From the NCBI GenBank assembly GCA_035486135.1, contig DATHNI010000493.1, positions 1 to 17,436 of the forward strand: a stretch of DNA of 17,436 bases, given 5' to 3'. Each line of letters starts with the position of its first letter. Within the stretch, counting starts at the first letter, position 1. The stretch is from JASHVB01 sp035486135. Its GTDB lineage: Bacteria > Pseudomonadota > Alphaproteobacteria > Acetobacterales > Acetobacteraceae. Of this stretch, positions 6,800-14,475 are shown one piece after another. Below the pieces are notes generated by a model that searched no databases, was not told the DNA's origin, and saw only the letters and a program-made list of their open reading frames with translations. The translations under genes were made by a program, and so were the position numbers.

Positions 6800-9700
6800 T
6801 CACGTGCTGATCACGTGACCCTGCAACTCACTGGCACTGGCGATGCCCACGAATGTGATCCGGGTGCTGTCGGACAGCGTAATGGTGGTGGAGCCGCCCG
6901 CATACGTCGCTTCGCTCAATACCGAGGCCGCCGCGGCCGAGCCGTAATCCGCCAGCCAGACCGTGTCGTTGGCATTGAAGTTGACCACCGCGTCGTCCGC
7001 CGCCGCGCCACCGCTCGCACTGAGGAACACGAACGTATCGTGCGCGCCAGCCCCACCGGCCCCAGCCCCGCCGATCAACGTGTCGCTGCCGGCCCCCGCC
7101 TGCATCGTATCGTTGCCCGAACCGCCGGCGATCGAATCATGGCCGCTGGCGTCGGCACCGCCGAACAGCATGTTGGCGCTCGTGGCACCGCTGGCGTCGA
7201 TCGTCTCGCCGCCGCTGCCCGCGGCATAGTACAGGCCGCCGCTGCCGCTGTACTCGACATCGCCGCCGGCGCCGCCGAACAAGGTGATGCCGCCGCCACC
7301 GCCGGTGACCGTGGCGCTGCCAGCGCCGCCGACGATGGTGGAACCCGCCGTTCCGCCGACGAAACCCAGCGGCCCCGACCCGGCAAACACCATCAGCCCG
7401 GCGCCGCTCGAGGTGACCGCGACGGCGGCGGCGCCCCCCACGATGGTGTCCCCCTGGCCCTCGTCCAGCACGCCGGTCCCGCCCGGTCCGGCGAAGAACG
7501 TGGCATCCGACCCGGATAGCGTGGCGGAGGTCGTGCTGCCCGCGCCGGCCAGCGTGTCGTGGCTGCCGGCATCCACGATGGTCGCGCTGCCGGCGCCACC
7601 GAACAGCACGCCGTCGATGGCGCTGGTGGTGAGTTGGAAGGCCGACACGCCGGCGCCGCCGACCAGCGTGTCGGCCTGGCCGCTCGCGGCCGCGCTGTCG
7701 CTACCGGCGCCGCTGAAGAACAACGCATCCGACCCGGTTATCGTGGCGGAGGTCGCACCGCCGCCTCCGGCCATCGTGTCGAAGCGGCCGGCGTCCATGA
7801 TCGTGACGCTCCCCTCGCCACCGAACAACACGCCGTTGGTGGCGCTGGCGGTGAACTGAAAGGCCGACACGCTGGCACCGCCCACCAGCGTGTCGGCCAG
7901 TCCGCTTGCGGTCGCACTGGCGTTGCCCGCCAGGCTGAAGAACAGCCCGTCCGGCCCGGATATCGTGGCGGCGGTCGCACTGCCTGCGCCGGCCAGCGTG
8001 TCGTGGCTGCCGGCGTCCTCGATGGTCGCGCTGCCGGCGCCGCCGAACAGCACGCCGGCGGTGGCGCTGGCGGTGAACTGGAAGGCCGACACGCCGGCAC
8101 CGCCGACCAACGTGTCGGCCTGGCCGCTGGCCACCGCGCTGCCGTTGCCCGAACCGCTGGAGAACATCCCATCGAACCCGGAGATCGTGGCCGCCGCCGC
8201 GCCGCTGCCGCCCATCACCGTGTCGCCGGTGCCGGCATCGTTGACCGCCAGGCCGCCGGTGCCCCCGAATGCCAGCACGTCCCCGGCGGTGGAGGTGAAC
8301 CGGAACGTCGATTGGTTCGAACCGCCGGCCAACGTTGCGCCGTTGCCGCTGGCGACCACGCTGTCGTTGCCCGCCTCGCTGTCGAAGACCGCGCCGGACC
8401 CGGAGATCGTGACCGCCGCCGCCCCACTGCCGCCGACAATCGTGTCCAGCGTGCCGGCATCGGTGATCGTAAGGCCGCCGCTGCCACCCAATGCCAATAC
8501 GTCACCGGCCGTGGAGGTGAACTGGTAGGTTGCCAGGCCGGAACCGCCGGCCAGCGTCTCACCCAGCCCGCTGGCGACGACGTCGGCATCGCCCGCGCCG
8601 CCGTAGAACCGGTCACTCGAGCCCGATATCGTGTCGGCCGCCGCGCCGCTGCCGCCGGTCACCGTATCTCCGATCCCGGCGTCGCTAATCGTCAGGCCGC
8701 CGCTGCCACCGGTCACCGTATCCCCGATCCCGGCGTCGCTGATCGCCAGGCCGCCGCTGCCGCCCAGCACCAGCACGTCGCCGGCGGTGGAGGTGAACCG
8801 GAACATCGACAGCCCGGAACCGCCGGCCAGCGTGTCGCCCTGGCCGCTGGCGACGACGCTGGTATTGCCCGAGCCGCCGAGGAACACCCCGTCCGAGCCC
8901 CCCATCGTGGCCGCCGCCGTGCCGCCACCGCCGGTCAGCGTGTCGCGCGTGCCGTCATCCGTGATGGTGACGCCGCTGCCGGTCACGCCGGTCAGCAGCC
9001 CATCCGTCGCACCGGGCGTGAACGCGAACGTCGATTGTCCGCCGCCGCCCTGGATGGTGACGGCAGCGGCGCCGGCGGTGATCGTGTCGTTGCCCGCGTT
9101 GCCGACCAGCAATGCGTCATCGCCCGAGGGATCGGTCAGCGTCGCGCCCGCTGTGCCGCCGAGGAACTCGGCCTGGTAGCCGCTCGGCAGCGTATAGGCC
9201 TCGTCCGAGGACGGGCCGGTGATCACCGCCTGGTTGGTCATCCCCGGGCTCGCCGCGGCGAAGCTGCTGCCGTCCGGACTGACCGATATGACGACGTCGG
9301 CCGCCGGTGTCGCGGCCAGCCCTAGCTCCTGCGTCACCGCCGTTACGCTGATGCTGCTGCTGGTGCTGCCGCCCAGCCCGGTGACGCCGATGCTGAGGCC
9401 GGTCGTGCCGACCGAGCCGGTCGCCAGCGCCGCCGGGGTGAACACCAGCCCGTCGAGGTCGCTGCTGACCTGGCTCGGCGTGCCACTGTCCGTATAGACG
9501 CCGGTGGAGGCGTCGTAGCCGCCGTCGCTGCCAAGGTTCGACAGCGTGCCGCCGGCCGGGTCGGACAACGTCACCGTCAGCGTGTCTGTGGCGCCCGTGC
9601 TGCCGTCGGCGATGGAGACGCCGGTGAACGGATGGCCGGTCCCGCCCACCGCAACGCCTTGCTCCGCCAGCGTGCCGGCGATCACCGGTGCGACCTTCGT

Positions 9701-12700
9701 CACGACGGCCGGCTGCACAACGACGGCGGTGCCGTTGCTGCCGTCGTTGACCGCCTTGAAGGCGAGACCCGTGTAGTCCTCACGGTCGAGCAACAGGTTG
9801 ACCGTCGCGTCGCCGTCGCCGGTGACGGTCAGCGTGTCGGTCAGGCTGTTGAAACTGGTGGCAGCGTCGCCGCCGGCATCGCTCAGCGCAGCCAGGTCGA
9901 TGGTGTCGCCGGGACCGATGAAGCCGGCGATCGTCCCCGGCAACGCCGCGTCGTTGGTGATCGTCAGGGTCGCATACCCCCCCGCGCCAGGAGCGAATGC
10001 GACGGTCTGGAAGCCGGTCAGGCCGAGACTGGTGTAGTTCGCCGTCACCGCTGCCGTCGCGCTGCCCTGCAACTCCAGCACGTTGGCGGTGCCGGCCGCC
10101 GATATGCCGCCGTCGATCGCGTAGCCAGGCCGCAGCACCAGCAGGTCGTTGCCGGAGCCGCCGAGATCGACCGCGGTGTCACCGCTGATGGTGCCAGCAT
10201 CGATGATGGTACCGCCGGCGGTGAGTTCGACGCCGAAGCCGCTCGCCGCGCCCGATGCGATCCTGCCGTAATTGACGATGGTGGTGCCGGCGGTGTCGCC
10301 GTAAACCCCGGCGCCGCCCTCCACCAGTGCCGACGTCGCGCCGGCGGCACCGTTGATGACGGTCCCCTCCCCGTTCAGCTTGATGCCGAAGGAGCTTCCG
10401 CCGAAGGAGCCTCCGCCGGTGGCAGTGGGGTTCGCTTCCACCGTGCCGGCATTGCTGATGGTGGCCGCCTGCGCTGCGTAGATGCCGCCGGTGTAGCCCT
10501 CGATCAGCGACGCCGTGCCGAGGTTGGCGACGGTCCCCACGCCCTGGATGTCGACGCCGAACGACGTGCCACCCGTAGCGGTGGCGTCGATGGTGCCGGC
10601 GTTGCTGACCGTGCCGGCCGCCGCAATCGTGACGCCGCCGCTGCCCTCGATCAGCGACGCGGCGCCGCTGTTGCTGACATCGCCCGTGCCTTGCAGCATG
10701 ACGCCGGCATAGGAACCCGCGGATGCGGCGGCATCGATCGTGCCGGCGTTCTCGACGACGCCGCCCGCCGCGATGGTGACACCGCCCCAGCCCTCGATCA
10801 GCGACGCCGGGCCGGCATTGCTGACGGTTCCGCCACCCTGGATAACGACGCCGGAATACATCCCTCCGGTACCCGTGGCATCGATCGTGCCGGCGTTGCT
10901 GACGACGCCGGCGGCACCGAGCGTGACGCCTCCCCGGCCTTCGATCAGCGACGCGGTGCCGAGGTTGCTGACACTCCCGCCACCCTGGATATCGACACCG
11001 AAATAGCTGCTTCCCGAACCGGTCGCCGCGATGCTGCCTGCGTTTGTCACGCTACCGGGCCCGCTGATCGTGACGCCGCCCTTGCCTTCGATCAGCGACG
11101 CCGTGCCGGTATTGCTGACCTCTCCGGTGCCCTGGATGGCGATGGCGGTATAGCCGCCCGGCAGCGCAACGATGGTGCCGGCATTGATCACCGTGCCGCC
11201 CGCGCCGAGCGTGACGCCGCCCCAACCCTCGATCAGCGACGCCGGGCCGAGGTTGCTGACCGTCCCGGCGCCCGCAATGGACACGCCGAAATAGTTGCTC
11301 GCGGAACCCGTCGCCGCGATGCTGCCCAGGTTGGTCACGACACCGGCCGCACCGATCGTGACGCCGCCTTTGCCCTCGATCAGCGACGCGGTGCCGGTGT
11401 TGCTGACCTCTCCCGTGCCCTGGATGGCAATCGCGACATAGCCGCCCGGCAGGGCGACGATGGTGCCGGCATTGATCACCGTGCCGCCCACGCCGAGCGT
11501 CACACCGCTGGAACCTTCGATCAGCGACGCCGGGCCGAAATTGCTGACCGTCCCGCCGCCCTCGATCGACACGCCAAAATAGCTGCTGCCGGAACCCGTC
11601 GCCGCGATGCTGCCCAGGTTGGTCACGGTGCCGGCCGCACCGATCGTGACGCCGCTTTTGCCCTTGATCAGCGACGCCGTGCCGGTGTTGCTGACGTCCC
11701 CGGTGCCCTGGATGGCGATCGCGACATAGCCGCCCGGCAGGGTAACGATGGTGCCGGCGTTGGTGACGGTGCCGCCCGCGCCGATCGTCACACCGCTGGA
11801 ACCTTCGATCAGCGACGCGGGGCCGGTATTGTTGACGGTTCCCGCCCCCTGGATGGAAACGCCGAAATAGGCGCTGCCGGATCCCGTGGCGTCGATGGTG
11901 CCGGCATTGCTGACGGTGCCGCCCGCGCCGATCGTCACTCCTGCCCGACCCTCGATCAGCGACGCCGTGCCGGTATTGCTGACATCTCCCGGGCCCTGGA
12001 TGGCAACCGGCGTGTAGCCGCCCGGCAGGGTAACGATGGTGCCGGCGTTGGTGACGGTGCCGGCCGCGCCGATCGAAACGCCGCCCTCGCCTTCGATCAG
12101 CGACGTCGTGCCAGGATTGCTGACCGTGCCTGGGCCGCCGAGCAGGATGCCATAGGCGCCGGGGGCGGTGCTGAGGGCCTCGATGGTGGCGAAATTGCTG
12201 ACCTGCGCGCTGTAGGCGGACGCGCCGAGGATCCCGTCCTGGTTGCCTTGGATCAGCGCCGAGGTGGCGCCGCCCGCACCGTTCGACACCGTCCCGCCGT
12301 CGCGCAGGACGACTCCCGCGCCATAAACGCCAACCACCGCGCCGTAGTTGTGCAATGTGCCGGCGTAGCGGCCCGCGATATCCGAGCCGAACGCAACGCC
12401 GCTGCCGCCGCTGATCAGGGCGGTGCTGATCCCCGCGCCGCTCTGGCCGTTGACGACGACCCCGCCGTTGCCCTGGCTGATACCGTAGCCATCGTTGGCC
12501 GCGGCGGCGATCGCTCCCAGGTTCGTTACGGTCGTGTGGGCACCGGCCAGGATCAGGCCGCTGGTGCCCCCATAGATCGACCCGCCGGCGGCGTTCTCGA
12601 TCTCCCCCTGTGCGAGCAATTGGATCGCCGCGCCGGAGCCGGCGATGCTGCCCAGGTTGACGACGGTATCGATGCCCCCGCCGGCCGCTGCATAGACGCC

Positions 12701-14080
12701 GTGCGTGCTGGAGGAGATGTAGCCACCGCCGAGATTGGTCAGTTGCGCGCCGCTCAGGCTGAGCGGCGTGCCGGTCAGGCGTCCGTCATTGACCAGCGTG
12801 CCGGCGACCGTCAGCACGCCGTAGTTCGTCAGTGTGACGCTGGAGGCGATGGTGTTGCTGCCGGTCAGCACCCAGTTGGCTCCGGCATCGGCGCCGCCGC
12901 CGGCGAAGTTGGCGAAATAGGCGCCAACCCCGGTCAGCGTGCCGGCGCTCGTCCCCGAGGCGAATTCGAGTGTGTTGGCCCCGCCGCCGCCATCGACTGT
13001 TCCCTGGACCAGCAACCTGCCCGGTTGGAACTGCAACAGGTCATAGCCGGCCCCGAATGCCACCGCGGTGCCGCCGGTGCCGGCGATGGTGCCGCTGTCG
13101 ATCAGGGTCTGGCTGACCGCGCCCGCGTAGAATGCCACTCCGGTGCCGCCGGTGATCGTGGCACTGTTGATGACGGTCCCCGCGCCGCCGCCGAGATAGA
13201 TCCCGGCGCCGGTTCCCGCCGCGGCGATGATCCCGGTGCCGCTGTTGGTGACGTAGCCGCCAGAGTCCAGCGCAAGCCCGTCGCCGTGGCTGCCGGCGAT
13301 CGTGGCGGTGTTGACGACGGTTGCCTCACCCCCGCCGATCGAGACCGCGGCGCCGGCGCTGGGCGCGGCGATGATGCCGGTTCCGCTGTTGGTGACGCTG
13401 CCCCCCGCGGCCAGGGCGATACCGCTGCCTTGGCCGCCGGTGATCCTGGCGCTGTTGAACACCGTCCCCGCGCCGCCACCCACGGCGACACCGGCGTACG
13501 CGCCAGCAGCGGAGATGACCCCTGCCCCGCTGTTGGTGATGTAGCCGCCCGCCTCCAGGCTGACGCCGTTGCCGTGGCTGCCGGCGATCGTGCCGATATT
13601 GAACAGCGTGCCGGCGCCGCCGCCGATCGCAGCGCCCAGGGCACCGCCGATATCGCGGCTGTTGCCGACGTAGCCGCCGCCATACACGCCGATCCCGGTC
13701 CCTTGGCTCAGGATCGAGCCGGTATTGACGACGGTCCCGCCTCTCTGGACCGAGACACCGAGGCGTGTGCCGGAGATCGTGCCGCTGTTGGTGACATAGG
13801 CACCGCCATAGATGGCAACGGCGATGCCGTCGGACGCGATCCTGCCGGCGTTATCGACACTGCCGGCACCCGCGATGCTGACACCGGCATCCTGTGCGGC
13901 GCTTCCCCCGCTGGCGGTGACGCCGCCATCGTTCACCACCATCCCGTATGCGCCGTAGATCGCGCTGCCGATACCGGCCTCGCTGACCTGCGCGGTGGCG
14001 GTGATTGTCAGCGGCGAATAGTAGTTCGGCGTGTTGAGCGTAATGCCGGCGGTGAGGACGGACGTGATCTCGCTGCCCAT
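6800..14080 (-). CDS. Giant repeat adhesin: beta-helix plus RTX-like C-terminus, probable type I secretion substrate
   Basis: A 2,426-residue Gly/Ala/Ser/Thr-rich extracellular protein with almost no cysteine. Order: an N-terminal motif (about 1-35, TAGITLNTPNYYSPLTITA) without a signal peptide; irregular beta-helix coils of the VTNSGTI/VVNTGSI type (about 36-660); a regular block of 47- and 49-residue repeats (about 660-1195); a GNDLLVLRPG-type closing segment and linker (to about 1455); a cadherin-like/DUF segment beginning VAPVIAGTLAEQG (about 1460-1600); a 74-residue repeat block (about 1660-2225); and RTX-like nonapeptides GGSGNDTMQ and AGAGSDTLI (about 2313-2336) followed by HDTFVF and a hydrophobic-capped tail. 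No signal peptide plus RTX C-terminus points to type I export, as in biofilm adhesins; no exporter genes are in the window. The ATG at 14080 follows AAAGGG about 6 nt upstream. An autotransporter is unlikely because there is no C-terminal barrel. Confidence 0.9.
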   Translation of the reverse strand: MGSEITSVLTAGITLNTPNYYSPLTITATAQVSEAGIGSAIYGAYGMVVNDGGVTASGGSAAQDAGVSIAGAGSVDNAGRIASDGIAVAIYGGAYVTNSGTISGTRLGVSVQRGGTVVNTGSILSQGTGIGVYGGGYVGNSRDIGGALGAAIGGGAGTLFNIGTIAGSHGNGVSLEAGGYITNSGAGVISAAGAYAGVAVGGGAGTVFNSARITGGQGSGIALAAGGSVTNSGTGIIAAPSAGAAVSIGGGEATVVNTATIAGSHGDGLALDSGGYVTNSGTGIIAAAGTGAGIYLGGGAGTVINSATITGGTGVAFYAGAVSQTLIDSGTIAGTGGTAVAFGAGYDLLQFQPGRLLVQGTVDGGGGANTLEFASGTSAGTLTGVGAYFANFAGGGADAGANWVLTGSNTIASSVTLTNYGVLTVAGTLVNDGRLTGTPLSLSGAQLTNLGGGYISSSTHGVYAAAGGGIDTVVNLGSIAGSGAAIQLLAQGEIENAAGGSIYGGTSGLILAGAHTTVTNLGAIAAAANDGYGISQGNGGVVVNGQSGAGISTALISGGSGVAFGSDIAGRYAGTLHNYGAVVGVYGAGVVLRDGGTVSNGAGGATSALIQGNQDGILGASAYSAQVSNFATIEALSTAPGAYGILLGGPGTVSNPGTTSLIEGEGGVSIGAAGTVTNAGTIVTLPGGYTPVAIQGPGDVSNTGTASLIEGRAGVTIGAGGTVSNAGTIDATGSGSAYFGVSIQGAGTVNNTGPASLIEGSSGVTIGAGGTVTNAGTIVTLPGGYVAIAIQGTGDVSNTGTASLIKGKSGVTIGAAGTVTNLGSIAATGSGSSYFGVSIEGGGTVSNFGPASLIEGSSGVTLGVGGTVINAGTIVALPGGYVAIAIQGTGEVSNTGTASLIEGKGGVTIGAAGVVTNLGSIAATGSASNYFGVSIAGAGTVSNLGPASLIEGWGGVTLGAGGTVINAGTIVALPGGYTAIAIQGTGEVSNTGTASLIEGKGGVTISGPGSVTNAGSIAATGSGSSYFGVDIQGGGSVSNLGTASLIEGRGGVTLGAAGVVSNAGTIDATGTGGMYSGVVIQGGGTVSNAGPASLIEGWGGVTIAAGGVVENAGTIDAAASAGSYAGVMLQGTGDVSNSGAASLIEGSGGVTIAAAGTVSNAGTIDATATGGTSFGVDIQGVGTVANLGTASLIEGYTGGIYAAQAATISNAGTVEANPTATGGGSFGGSSFGIKLNGEGTVINGAAGATSALVEGGAGVYGDTAGTTIVNYGRIASGAASGFGVELTAGGTIIDAGTISGDTAVDLGGSGNDLLVLRPGYAIDGGISAAGTANVLELQGSATAAVTANYTSLGLTGFQTVAFAPGAGGYATLTITNDAALPGTIAGFIGPGDTIDLAALSDAGGDAATSFNSLTDTLTVTGDGDATVNLLLDREDYTGLAFKAVNDGSNGTAVVVQPAVVTKVAPVIAGTLAEQGVAVGGTGHPFTGVSIADGSTGATDTLTVTLSDPAGGTLSNLGSDGGYDASTGVYTDSGTPSQVSSDLDGLVFTPAALATGSVGTTGLSIGVTGLGGSTSSSISVTAVTQELGLAATPAADVVISVSPDGSSFAAASPGMTNQAVITGPSSDEAYTLPSGYQAEFLGGTAGATLTDPSGDDALLVGNAGNDTITAGAAAVTIQGGGGQSTFAFTPGATDGLLTGVTGSGVTITDDGTRDTLTGGGGTAAATMGGSDGVFLGGSGNTSVVASGQGDTLAGGSGLSMFRFTSTAGDVLVLGGSGGLAISDAGIGDTVTGGSGGLTISDAGIGDTVTGGSGAAADTISGSSDRFYGGAGDADVVASGLGETLAGGSGLATYQFTSTAGDVLALGGSGGLTITDAGTLDTIVGGSGAAAVTISGSGAVFDSEAGNDSVVASGNGATLAGGSNQSTFRFTSTAGDVLAFGGTGGLAVNDAGTGDTVMGGSGAAAATISGFDGMFSSGSGNGSAVASGQADTLVGGAGVSAFQFTASATAGVLFGGAGSATIEDAGSHDTLAGAGSATAATISGPDGLFFSLAGNASATASGLADTLVGGASVSAFQFTASATNGVLFGGEGSVTIMDAGRFDTMAGGGGATSATITGSDALFFSGAGSDSAAASGQADTLVGGAGVSAFQLTTSAIDGVLFGGAGSATIVDAGSHDTLAGAGSTTSATLSGSDATFFAGPGGTGVLDEGQGDTIVGGAAAVAVTSSGAGLMVFAGSGPLGFVGGTAGSTIVGGAGSATVTGGGGGITLFGGAGGDVEYSGSGGLYYAAGSGGETIDASGATSANMLFGGADASGHDSIAGGSGNDTMQAGAGSDTLIGGAGAGGAGAHDTFVFLSASGGAAADDAVVNFNANDTVWLADYGSAAAASVLSEATYAGGSTTITLSDSTRITFVGIASASELQGHVIST
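7416..9035 (-). repeat. 222-bp tandem repeats inside adhesin gene (74-residue units)
   Basis: Equivalent marker points (codons for the segment before QFT/RFT) lie at 7638, 7860, 8082, 8304, 8526, 8802 and 9027. Spacings are 222, 222, 222, 222, 276 and 225 bp. An eighth, degenerate unit would fall near 7416. Each unit reads roughly as SAFQFT…GVLFGGAGSATI-DAG-DTLAG…TISG…FFSGAGN…ASGQADTLVGG. The units look like degenerate RTX beta-roll turns with few of the calcium-binding aspartates kept. Every length change is a multiple of three. Confidence 0.93.
8655..8762 (-). repeat. 54-bp in-frame tandem duplication in one adhesin unit
   Basis: The segments 8655-8708 and 8709-8762 are near-identical, with about four differences by eye; both start CCGGTCACCGTATC. 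They encode two copies of an 18-residue segment containing ISDAGIGDTVTGGSGG. This explains exactly why the surrounding spacing is 276 rather than 222 bp. Confidence 0.95.
10500..12106 (-). repeat. Alternating 141/147-bp tandem repeats in adhesin beta-helix
   Basis: The motif TCGATCAGCGACGC, or a one- or two-base variant, encodes the ASLIEG segment. It occurs at 10500, 10647, 10794, 10941, 11088, 11229, 11376, 11517, 11664, 11805, 11952 and 12093. Spacings left to right are 147 four times, then 141 and 147 alternating and ending in 141. The 141-bp (47-residue) units carry an LPGGY loop. The 147-bp (49-residue) units carry a TGSGSSYF-type loop. In protein order the units read A-B-A-B-A-B-A-B-B-B-B. 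Confidence 0.95.
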
Positions 14081-14250
14081 GTGCTACCCTTTGTCCTGCG
14101 TGCCGGACATCCGTCACGAACCGGCCCGGTTCGCGGCCCTGCCTCGATCGTTATCGCGGCGGGGCGGGACGATCCTCACGCAACTGCATGGATAGCGATG
14201 GTCGCTTAACGAACCGTGAAGGCGCGGGCTTATCCGCCGTAGGGACTTCG

Positions 14251-14439
14251 GTGTGTCGTGGCCGTTCGGTGAGTCATGGCCGTTCGGTGTGTCATGGCCG
14301 TTCAGCGTGTGTCATGGCCGGCGAAGGCCGGCCACCCACGACTTTCCTTTGGTGCACGCGGCAAAGTCGTGGGCGGCCGGCCTTCGCCGGCCATGACACA
14401 CCGAACGGCCAGGACACACACCGAACGGCCAGGACACAC
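14251..14439. repeat. Palindromic intergenic element, copy 3, with tandem terminal stubs
   Basis: The core arms 14307-14345 and 14363-14401 are complementary over 39 nt with one mismatch, leaving a 17-nt loop. On the left are three direct copies of an 18-20-nt stub, GTGTGTCATGGCCGTTCG or variants (14251-14268, 14269-14286, 14287-14306). On the right are two inverted copies (14402-14419, 14422-14439). The whole element lies in the 395-nt gap between the TonB receptor stop and the adhesin start. The remaining 14081-14250 presumably contains the adhesin promoter, but no clear promoter boxes are seen. Confidence 0.9.
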
Positions 14440-14475
14440 GGAAGGCGCATGCCACGTTGCCTCGCCCCCGCAGCC

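Noticed and set aside
7559..9325. 588-codon plus-strand open frame over the 74-residue repeats
   Set aside because: It is the antisense mirror of the 222-bp repeat, with low-complexity composition and no family resemblance.
10500..12106. Possible CRISPR-like array
   Set aside because: The repeats are 141/147 bp, contiguous, in frame and protein-coding. There are no short repeat/spacer units and no cas genes.
9632..14209. 1,525-codon open frame on the plus strand
   Set aside because: It runs antisense through the adhesin repeats. Its repeats (DQRRRAGIAD-like) only mirror the 141/147-bp DNA periodicity, where stop-free complements are expected in GC-rich Gly/Ala codons. It has no recognisable domain, and the minus strand has clear family features.
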